From Pachypanchax playfairii (lineage: Eukaryota > Chordata > Actinopteri > Cyprinodontiformes > Aplocheilidae), in contig SSNP01000300.1 of the NCBI GenBank assembly GCA_006937955.1, forward strand, positions 62,001-126,000: DNA of 64,000 nucleotides. The letters run 5' to 3'. This document shows positions 55,270-64,000 of the stretch, piece after piece. Each line of letters opens with the position of its first letter. The first letter of the stretch is position 1. Made by a program: the position numbers and the translations under genes. The notes under the pieces are model-generated. The model was not told the DNA's origin and did not search any database. It saw only the letters and a list, made by a program, of their open reading frames with translations.

Positions 55270-55424
55270 TCAGCTGTTGTCCATTTCATCAACCTCATCA
55301 AAGATGTCCGACACGTGATATCTGTCCTCCTGCTGCTGCACCTGTGTCTCCACCAGCCTGAGACATGATTTCAGTTTGTTCTGAAGGTAAGGAACCACGT
55401 GGACCTGTAGGAAGTCGATGATCT
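55270..55424 (-). CDS. ttf1: ttf1-like last exon
   Basis: Acceptor CTTCAG; 51 codons ending in an acidic tail and TGA. EIIDFLQVHVVPYLQNKLKS is the recognisable TTF1 C-terminal block. Confidence 0.82.
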
Positions 55425-58032
55425 CTGAAGTCACAAACAGAAAAGAATACAAACAAGGACACATCAGAAACAGCTGTTTCACATTCTAATACAACGGTCC
55501 ACAATTTCCACCGCAGAGTATTCGTGGATGAAAGTTCTGGGAATGACACAAATTTTGCTGCTTCAGTTTTTATGAGAGCAGTTTGCATAAACTCCAGAAT
55601 GTTTCTGAAGATTAGATGGATTACAAAGTTCTTCTGAACTTAATCTAAAACCCGTTTCCACTGTGTGTGATCGCTGCTATAAAACAACCTGCTGAGACTG
55701 CTCATTTCTTACTGTTTGAAGCTTCTGGAAAAAAAGATTGTCCAGAGAAAAAAAGGGGGGCGTGGCCATCAGTCCTGCGTCTCATTAACAGTAAAACATC
55801 CTGACAAACAAAAACCCAAAATTCTGACAAATGATGATAATGAATGAGCTGAATCAGGATTTGATTGACAGCAGGACGAGTTGCAGGACTTTAAACTCTT
55901 TACATGAACGTGATGTAACTGTTAATAAAAACCTTTGAAACTGATGAAGTTTGTAATTAAACTTTAAAGAAGTCATTTCATTCAAATTTCAGGACTTTAT
56001 GGTTATTTGTTAAGTATTAACTAGTAATATGAAACATTTTATATCTAAAAAACGTCAGGAAACACTGATTAACAGACCTTTCAATCTATCTGCATTAAAA
56101 TTCAGGTGGTTCCAGCTCTTTCCATCAGGCTTCATCAGCAGCTCGTTCATATTCATTATTCAAATTTGCTGGACTCTGATTGACTAACAAACTAGCCTAT
56201 GAGAGCAAGGTATACTGTTTCCTGCCCCACTGCGCATAGTAACAGCAGACGTTCTCTTTTTCTGTTTGATACGTCTTATGCTACAGCTTTTAGCTAGCAG
56301 CATGCTAGGCGTGGTTTCAACTGCAGGAGCTGATGAATACTAACGAACAAAGGAGTTGTGATGAAACAGATACAGGCCGTTAGAACTCGGGAGAACTCGG
56401 GTTTTATCACCACCTGCGTAGTTTGAGAGATTAAAACTGAAAGAGAAGTTGTTGACCTGTTTTCACCCACTATGAAGGTAAGAACACCTGTGGAGCTAAA
56501 ATATTCAACAGAAACCTCAGTAAACCTGTTTTTAATGGAAGGGACTCTTTAAAACAGAAACAAACTGATGCAAACTTCTAAAAACACTGAAGCAGAAAAC
56601 TGTGAAACCGACATGTGTGTAGTTCTCTGAACTTTTAACCACAACTGAACTGTACTTACCTCCAAATGATAAAGTGGTCCAGTTAGGAACTTTGCGAATT
56701 TTCAGTCTGTTGAACATCTTCTGAACACACATGGGAGTCACTTTACTGTAACACAACACACAACTACTGTTACTACTATTCCTAGTAAAGCCACGGTCAC
56801 AGTGACCCGTATGAACCCATGGTTAGAACAAATGTTCCATTTCCTACGACATCTGGAGTTCATGAACGTTTGTGGAGGTTCTGGTTCTTATAGGAAGTTG
56901 TTAAAGCTACAGCATCAAGTGATTTCCTGTCGTATGCTGGCAGCAGAGTTCTTGTTCTCTCCTTGCAGGTGTGTTGGAACCTTCTTCCACTCTACTGATG
57001 ATGATATTCCAAATATTACTGCTGTAAGATGCACAAACAGCCCCATGTGCAACTAATGAAAGCTTCAATTTGTTGTTATAAAGACCCTCTGGCTATTGGC
57101 ACATTTTGTCAGGGAATATAAATAGTGGAAATTCTGTGTTGATGATGACATCTGCTCGGAAGCTTTTAAAAAAGATTCTAATTTTCAAGACGAGGCTGCA
57201 GCTCTACAGCCAGAACTGGATTCAGTTCCATGAGCTGAACGGCGAGTTGGAATGGACTGTAACACCTTTCACCGTGTCGCCTCACGCATCATGAAAACAC
57301 ACGAAGTGTCTGGAAACATCAGAATTTTGTCCCAGTCCTTGTAAAAACTAGTGTTGTTCTGATACCACTTTTTGGCCCCCAATATAAATTCCAATAACTC
57401 AGTTCTACAGTATCGGCTGGTACCGATACGGTAGAGCTGCCCCCCCCCAGCCAATAGTGAAAGCTTAGCTCCACATGCACTAAATTTGCCAGGAGAATAC
57501 AAGCAGCACTGTGTCCAAACTATTACTGGTATCAGTAAAAGGCATTGACGAGTTATTTGTTAGTAATCACCGATACAGACACTAGCATTTTGGTGCCGCA
57601 TCAGGGCCTCTCCCAATACTAGTATCAGTATCGGAACAACACTAGTAAAACCATGAGGTTATCTACAATTTTAGACGTAAATAACAAAATAAATAATCCT
57701 TGATCATGGCGCTTTACATCAGCAGAGGGTTTGTGTGGCGCGTTTGTGGGAAATCTTGCAACAGACCATTGAACTGGTCATAAACTTCTAGGGCTGTTGC
57801 AAGGCTGCCTTTAGGAGTCCATAGGAAAGGGTCCAACCATCATTAGTAGCATGTTTGCAGGCGTTAGTATGGACCATTGTAATCGAGGCTCATGGTGGAA
57901 GTAGTGTTAGTACTGCTGTGGCACTTCAAGATGAAACTGCTGTTGGAGATTGACCTTTTATCTTACCCTACAGCCTGAGCGACTTCATCCCACTCGATGT
58001 CAGCAGGGTCTTCCACAGACATGTTGTACAAT
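55270..58032 (-). CDS. ttf1: TTF1-like RNA polymerase I termination factor, last three coding exons (partial)
   Basis: TTF1 is a nucleolar Myb-like DNA-binding protein that binds Sal-box terminators in rDNA. Three minus-strand exons join in frame: 58032-57967 (LYNMSVEDPADIEWDEVAQA), 56745-56660 (KVTPMCVQKMFNRLKIRKVP, then NWTTLSFG) and 55424-55270 (EIIDFLQVHVVPYLQNKLKS ... DIFDEVDEMDNS, stop). Phases agree: 66 nt, 86 nt and 155 nt. The WxxVA...VQ..F.RLK...VP.W pattern is a Myb/SANT repeat, and the following EIIDFL..pLPLLk-like tail with an acidic end is typical of vertebrate TTF1. Upstream exons must lie past the 20-bp minisatellite, outside the window. Fish have several ttf1 copies, so orthology to one is not settled. 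TTF1 neighbours NTNG2 in human. Confidence 0.8.
55995..56550 (-). repeat. Dispersed repeat, inverted partner of 6600-7220
   Basis: Reverse complement of the family at 6600-7220; shares ACACCTGTGGAGCTAAAATA, AACTGCAGGAGCTGATGAAT and AACACTGATTAACAGACCTT. It sits in the last ttf1-like intron. Confidence 0.8.
56660..56745 (-). CDS. ttf1: ttf1-like penultimate exon (Myb repeat end)
   Basis: Bounded by TTACAG and G|GTAAGT. Encodes the recognition-helix side of the Myb repeat, ending VPNWTTLSFG. It lies directly beside a dispersed repeat (55995-56550). Confidence 0.8.
57349..57644. mobile_element. hAT MITE, 296 bp
   Basis: Ends TAGTGTTGTTC and GAACAACACTA; flanks GTAAAAAC (57341-57348) and GTAAAACC (57645-57652) match 7 of 8. 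The interior has GGTACCGATACGG/CAGTATCGG repeats. Confidence 0.75.
57967..58032 (-). CDS. ttf1: ttf1-like penultimate-but-one exon (Myb repeat)
   Basis: Bounded by TTCAG and GG|GTAAGA. Encodes the first helix part of a Myb-like repeat, with two Trp/Leu core positions (IEWDEVAQAVG). Ends in phase 2. Confidence 0.75.
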
Positions 58033-58517
58033 CTGAACAGAAAGAGGACTGAGGTCAGTATGATTCCAGGAGGAGTCACAGAGCCCAGAGTTCCTGATTG
58101 ATTCCTGGTTTGGCAAATTTTGAACAAATAATTCATGATGGATGCTTAACTTTTAAAAAACCTATTACAATCAACATGTCTTCACAGTTTCTGTATCTGT
58201 TCAGTTATTTTCTGTTAAGTTATTTAGAACATTCTGAATGATAGAAAATAAGGCAGGAAGGTTCAAACAGGAGAAACAGTTTTCAAGGGAGTCCAAGGGG
58301 GAGGTGTGGTGGGGTAAGGTCAAACTCAAACCAGCAACCCTTTGGCAGTCAGCTATAAAGCTAAGTCAGCTAAAATATCATGAGTTCAGTTCACTAATCA
58401 TGCTCTCCAGCCCAGCTGATCACACACTGATAAAAGCAGCTCCTACCTGTTTGAAGCTCGATCATCGATTCAGTCCGTGGTAAAAAGTTCATAATTATCC
58501 CACGGCTCCAAAACTTT
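58033..58517. other. ttf1-like intron, no feature
   Basis: No further ttf1 exon could be recognised here on the minus strand. Confidence 0.45.
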
Positions 58518-59079
58518 CTGCAGTCCCTCCTAAAATCCTCTGTCCTCACACACCATCCTGCATGTCCCACTTATCCAATAAAATTAAAAAAGCACTAAAA
58601 TCCCCCGCGGTGTGTCTTCAAGTCAAGCAAATGGCCCGAAGCTCCTCCACTCCAACTACATGAAGCAGCTACGTGTTAGCTAGCTGCTAATAAAAAATGT
58701 TTCCACACAGAACTTGCTCGTCACATGGGAAACCCCAGAGGAATCCCCTATGGTGAGCAAATAGGGTACATAATCACCACATGTCTCCGGTGCTTCCAGC
58801 TGCTTGACCTGCAGACTCCACAGTACCAGCCTCATTGTGCTGCAGTATTTACAGTATTAGACAACCCAAAATGGTGCCCACTGCTCTGCCAGCTATTGGC
58901 TGGTAGATGTAAACAAAATACCAATGTCGTACCCGCCAAAATTAATATTTCATTATATTTTACTTAAAATATAATTTTTAAAGGAAATGCTGTTCTACAA
59001 CCCTCTAAACACCCAGTGGAGGCCTTATTTTATTAAAAATATTGCTTTTAATGAAATTATTACGTACCCCACCTTTAAT
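58518..59079 (+). repeat. Dispersed repeat copy R2
   Basis: Second copy of 51799-52372. Its right end (CCCACCTTTAA) abuts the truncated Tc1-like copy 2 directly. Confidence 0.88.
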
Positions 59080-62000
59080 GCCTTTGTCTGGCAGGAACTG
59101 CTGACACACTCCAGCCACATGAGGCCCAGCACTGTCTTGTATTAGGAGGAACCCAGGGCCAACCACACCAGCAAATGGTCTCACAAAGGGTCTGAGGATC
59201 TCATCCGGGTACCTAATGGCAATCAGGCTACCTCTGGTGAGCACATAGGGGGCTGTGTATCCCCCCCAAAGAACCCCCACACACACACACCATTACTGAC
59301 CCACTACCAAACCGGTCCTGTTGGAGGATGCTACGGACAGCAGAATGTTCTCCACAGCGTCTTCAGACTCTGTCATGTCTGTCACATGACCTCAGTGTGA
59401 ACCTGCTTTTATCTGCGAAGACCACACGTTACCAGTAGTGGATTCGGACATTGAACCCTCATACCCTCATGGAGTCTGCTTCTGATTGTTTGAGCACACA
59501 CATTGATGGAGGTCACTATGCAGGACTCTGGCAGCTCCTCCTAGTCCTCCTTGATCAGGTGGCGGTAGTGGTCTCTTGGTGTTCTGGCCTGTCTCCTGGT
59601 GTACTGGTCTGTCTCCTGGTGTACTGGCCTGTCTCCTGGTGTACTGGTCTGTCTCCTGGTGTTCTGGCCTGTCTCCTGGTGTAATGGCCTGTCTCCTGGT
59701 GTACTGGCCTGTCTTCTTATGTACTGGTCTGTCTCCTGGTGTACTGGTCTGTCTCTTGGTGTACTGGTCTGTCTCCTGGTGTTCTGGCCTGTCTCCTGGT
59801 GTACTGGTCTGTCTCCTGGTGTAATGGCCTGTCTCCTGGTGTACTGGCCTGTCTTCTTATGTACTGACCTGTCTCCTGGTGTACTGACCTGTCTCTTGGT
59901 GTACTGGTCTGTCTCCTGGTGTTCTGGCCTGTCTCCTGGTGTTCTGGCCTGTCTCCTGGTGTACTGGTCTGTCTCCTGGTGTACTGGCCTGTCTCCTATG
60001 TACTGGTCTGTCTCCTGGTGTAATGGCCTGTCTCCTGGTGTACTCCCCTGTCTTCTTATGTACTGGTCTGTCTCCTGGTGTACTGGCCTGTCTCCTTGTG
60101 TTCTGGCCTGTCTTCTTATGTACTGGTCTGTCTCCTGGTGTACTGGTCTGTTTCTTGGTGTTCTGGCCTGTCTCCTGGTGTACCGGTCTGTCTCATGGTG
60201 TACTGGTCTGTCTCCTGGTGTTCTGGCCTGTCTCCTGGTGTACTGGTCTGTCTCCTGGTTTTCTGGCCTGTCTCCTGGTGTACTGGCCTGTCTTCTTGTG
60301 TTCTGGACTGTCTCCTGGTGTAATGGCCTGTCTCCTGGTGTACTGGCCTGTCTCCTGGTGTACTGGTCTGTCTCCTGGGGTACTGGCCTGTCTCCTGGTG
60401 TACTGGCCTGTCCCCTGATGTACTGGCCTGTCTCCTGGTGTACTGGTCTGTCTCCTGGTGTTCTGGCCTGTCTCCTGGTGTACTGGTCTGTCTCCTTGTG
60501 TTCTGGCCTGTCTCCTGGTGTAATGGCCTGTCTCCTGGTGTACTGGCCTGTCTCCTTATGTACTGGTCTGTCTCCTGGTGTACTGTCCTGTCTCCTGGTG
60601 TACTGGCCTGTCTCCTTATGTACTGGTCTGTCTCCTGGTGTACTGACCTGTCTCTTGGTGTACTGGTCTGTCTCCTGGTGTCCTGACCTGTCTCCTGATG
60701 TACTGGTCTGTCTCCTGGTGTACTGGCCTGTCTCCTGGTGTACTGGTCTGTCTCCTGGTGTTCTGGTCTGTCTCCTGGTGTAATGGCCTGTCTCCTGGTG
60801 TACTGGCCTGTCTTCTTATGTACTGACCTGTCTCCTGGTGTACTTACCTGTCTCGTGATGTACTGGTCTGTCTCCTGGTGTACTGGCCTGTCTCCTGGTG
60901 TACTGGCCTGTCTCCTGATGTACTGGTCTGTCTCCTGGTGTTCTGGCTTGTCTCCTGGTGTACTGGTCTGTCTCCTTGTGTTCTGGCCTGTCTCCTGGTG
61001 TACTGGCCTGTCTCCTGGTGTACTGGCCTGTCTCCTTATGTACTGGTCTGTCTCCTGGTGTACTGGTCTGTCTCCTTATGTACTGGTCTGTCTCTTGGTG
61101 TTCTGGCCTGTCTCCTGGTGTTCTGGCCTGTCTCCTGGTGTACTGGTCTGTCTCCTGGTGTACTGGCCTGTCTCCTGGTGTACTGGCCTGTCTCCTGGTG
61201 TACTGGTCTGTCTCCTGGTGTACTGGTCTGTCTCTTGGTGTTCTGGCCTGTCTCCTGGTGTAATGGCCTGTCTCCTGGTGTACTGGCCTGTCTCCTTATG
61301 TACTGGTCTGTCTCTTGGTGTTCTGGCCTGTCTCCTGGTGTACCGGTCTGTCTCTTGGTGTTCTGGCCTGTCTCCTGGTGTACTGGCCTGGCTCTTGATG
61401 TTCTGGCCTGTCTCCTGGTGTTCTGGCCTGTCTCCTGGTGTACTGGTCTGTCTCCTGGTGTACTGGCCTGTCTCCTGGTGTACTGGTCTGTCTCTTGGTG
61501 TTCTGGCCTGTCTCCTGGTGTACTGGCCTGTCTCCTGGTGTACTGGCCTGTCTCCTGGTGTAGTGGCCTGTCTTCTGGTGTACTGGCCTGTCTCCTGATG
61601 TACTGGTCTGTGTCCTGGTGTAATGGCCTGTCTCCTGGTGTACTGGCTTGTCTCCTTATGTACTGGTCTGTCTCTTGGTGTTCTGGCCTGTCTCCTGGTG
61701 TACCGGTCTGTCTCTTGGTGTTCTGGCCTGTCTCCTGGTGTACTGGTCTGTCTCCTGGTGTACTGGCCTGTCTCCTGGTGTACTGGTCTGTCTCCTGGTG
61801 TACTGGTCTGTCTCCTGGTGTACTGGCCTGTCTCCTGGTGTACTGGTCTGTCTTCTGGTGTACTGACCTGTCTCCTGGTGTACGTACCTGTCTCCTGGTG
61901 TACTGACCTGTCTCTTGGTGTACTGGTCTGTCTCCTGGTGTTCTGGCCTGTCTCCTGGTGTTCTGGCCTGTCTCCTGGTGTACTGGTCTGTCTCCTGGTG

Positions 62001-64000
62001 TAATGGCCTGTCTCCTGGTGTACTGGCCTGTCTCCTTATGTACTGGTCTGTCTCTTGGTGTTCTGGCCTGTCTCCTGGTGTACTGGTCTGTCTCTTGGTG
62101 TACTGGCCTGTCTCCTGGTGTACTGGTCTGTCTCCTGGTGTACTGGTCTGTCTCCTGGTGTACTGGCCTGTCTCCTGGTGTACTGGTCTGTCTCCTGGTG
62201 TAATGGCCTGTCTCCTGGTGTACTGGCCTGTCTTCTTATGTACTGGTCTGTCTCCTGGTGTACTGGTCTGTTTCTTGGTGTTCTGGCCTGTCTCTTGACT
62301 TACTGGTCTGTCTCCTGGTGTACTGGTCTGTCTCCTGGTGTACTGGCCTGTCTCCTGGTGTACTGGTCTGTCTCCTGGTGTACTGGTCTGTCTCCTTGTG
62401 TACTGGCCTGTCTCCTGATGTACTGGTCTGTCTCCTTATGTACTGGTCTGTCTCTTGGTGTTCTGGTCTGTCTCCTGGTGTACTGGTCTGTCTCCTGGTG
62501 TACTGGCCTGTCTCGTGGTGTACTGGCCTGTCTTCTTATGTACTGGTCTGTCTCCTGGTGTACTGGCCTGTCTCTTGGTGTTCTGGCCTGTCTCCTGGTG
62601 TACTGGCCTGTCTCCTGGTGTACTGGTCTGTCTCCTTGTGTTCTGGTCTGTCTCCTGGTGTAATGGCCTGTCTCCTGGTGTACTGGCCTGTCTTCTTATG
62701 TACTGACCTGTCTCCTGGTGTTCTGACCTGTCTCCTGGTGTACTGGTCTGTCTCTTGGTGTTCTGGTCTGTCTCCTGGTGTACTGGCCTGTCTCCTGGTG
62801 TTCTGGCCTGTCTCCTGGTGTACTGGTCTGTCTCCTGGTGTACTGGCCTGTCTCCTGGTGTACTGGCCTGTCTCCTTATGTACTGGTCTGTCTCTTGGTG
62901 TTCTGGCCTGTCTCCTGGTGTACCGGTCTGTCTCTTGGTGTTCTGGCCTGTCTCCTGGTGTACTGGTCTGTCTCCTGGTGTACTGGCCTGTCTCCTGGTG
63001 TACTGGTCTGTCTCCTGGTGTACTGGTCTGTCTCCTGATGTACTGGCCTGTCTCTTGATATACTGGTCTGTCTCCTGGTGTTCTGGCCTGTCTCCTGGTG
63101 TACTGGCCTGTCTCCTGGTGTACTGGCCTGTCTCCTTGTGTACTGGTCTGTCTCTTGGTGTTCTGGCCTGTCTCCTGGTGTACTGGTCTGTCTCTTGGTG
63201 TATTGGCCTGTCTCCTGGTGTACTGGCCTGTCTTCTTATGTACTGGTCTGTCTCCTGGTGTACTGGTCTGTTTCTTGGTGTTCTGGCCTGTCTCTTGACT
63301 TACTGGTCTGTCTCCTGGTGTTCTGGCCTGTCTTCTGGTGTACTGGTCTGTCTCCTGGTGTACTGGTCTGTCTCCTGGTGTACTGGTCTGTCTCCTGGTG
63401 TACTGGCCTGTCTCCTGGTGTACTGGTCTGTCTCCTTGTGTTCTGGCCTGTCTCCTGGTGTAATGGCCTGTCTCCTGGTGTACTGGCCTGTCTCCTGATG
63501 TACTGGTCTGTCTCCTGGTGTACTGGCCTGTCTCCTGGTGTACTGGTCTGTCTCCTGGTGTTCTGGCCTGTCTCCTGGTGTACTGGTCTGTCTCCTTGTG
63601 TTCTGGCCTGTCTCCTGGTGTAATGGCCTGTCTTCTGTATGTACTGGCCTGTCTCCTGGTGTACTGGACTGTCTCCTGGTGTACTGGTCTGTCTCCTGGT
63701 GTACTGGCCTGTCTCCTGGTGTACTGGCCTGTCTCCTGATGTACTGGTCTGTCTCCTGATGTACTGGTCTGTCTCCTTATGTACTGGCCTGTCTCCTGAT
63801 GTACTGGTCTGTCTCCTGGTGTTCTGGCCTGTCTCCTGATGTACTGGTCTGTCTCCTGGTGTACTGGCCTGTCTCCTGGTGTACTGGTCTGTCTCCTTGT
63901 GTTCTGGCCTGTCTCCTGGTGTAATGGCCTGTCTCCTGGTGTACTCCCCTGTCTTCTTATGTACTGGTCTGTCTCCTGGTGTACTGGCCTGTCTCCTTGT
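59080..64000 (-). mobile_element. Tc1-like transposon copy 2, internally expanded, runs off the window
   Basis: 59080-59570 is nearly identical to 19368-19930 and reads, on the minus strand, the same transposase middle (LIQDSAGPHVAGVCQQFLPD and RYPDEILRPFVRPFAGVVGP). It lacks the NPIEHIW/WDIMS portion where copy 1 expanded. At 59574 the sequence jumps from the GGTAGTGGTC site straight into the 20-bp array, skipping about 38 bases present in copy 1. Confidence 0.85.
59574..64000. repeat. 20-bp minisatellite, at least 4.4 kb, about 221 copies
   Basis: Unit CTGGTGTACTGGCCTGTCTC; variants have GGTCTG for GGCCTG, TTCTGG for TACTGG, CTTATG or CTGATG for CTGGTG. Length is nearly invariant; a one-base deletion near 59998 and a one-base gain near 63637 shift phase. 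Three 20-bp units make 60 bp, so all plus frames look open; the ORFs are artefacts. The right end is outside the window. Confidence 0.97.

Noticed and set aside
59451..63839. Many overlapping plus-strand ORFs of up to 394 codons rich in Cys and Trp
   Set aside because: All three plus frames are open through the 20-bp array (60-bp frame cycle); the Cys/Trp/Leu composition is fixed by the unit.
1..64000. A novel bacterial-style defence or mobile system
   Set aside because: Spliced vertebrate genes and teleost repeats throughout; no operon-like gene organisation exists.

Overview
This is a eukaryotic, almost certainly teleost fish, nuclear window. It has vertebrate genes split by GT-AG introns, and it is dense in fish-type repeats: Tc1-like, hAT, Harbinger and piggyBac-like elements, LINE tails and a tRNA-derived SINE. 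There is no bacterial, phage or organellar gene content. All exon calls come from reading splice sites and reading-frame phase by eye; no alignment was run.

Four protein-coding genes can be recognised. (1) Minus strand, 1809-2011: first coding exon of MED27 (Mediator subunit 27); the rest lies left of the window. (2) Plus strand, 8566-43672: a complete netrin-G gene, closest to NTNG2, reconstructed as 13 coding exons whose lengths and phases sum exactly to 1230 codons plus stop. It has a signal peptide, laminin N-terminal domain, LE repeats, an EGF-like module and a GPI-anchor tail. A huge 1908-nt phase 1-1 exon (38970-40877) adds a Ser/Thr/Pro-rich, mucin-like stalk between the first and second LE repeats, followed by two small symmetric cassettes. 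(3) Minus strand, 48960-53114: a complete six-exon endonuclease G gene, 297 codons plus stop, with the DRGH active-site motif. (4) Minus strand, 55270-58032: the last three coding exons of a TTF1-like Pol I termination factor gene. MED27, NTNG2 and TTF1 are neighbours on human 9q34, so the layout preserves ancestral vertebrate linkage.

The rest is repeats. About 24 kb (roughly 38%) is minisatellite: a 45-bp array at 3466-4420, a 9.6-kb array of 22/24-bp units at 9666-19303 (ntng2 intron 1), a 7.7-kb 36-bp array at 21881-29609 (intron 2), a 39-bp array with 234-bp higher-order periodicity at 53264-54636 (just upstream of endog), and a 20-bp array from 59574 to the window end. The 22/24-bp and 20-bp arrays both grew inside copies of the same Tc1-like transposase gene, at different positions. 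Many other elements can be delimited by terminal inverted repeats and target-site duplications.

Transcriptional layout: MED27 and ntng2 are divergent (head to head); ntng2 and endog converge tail to tail; endog and ttf1 run in tandem on the minus strand, with the 39-bp array between them.
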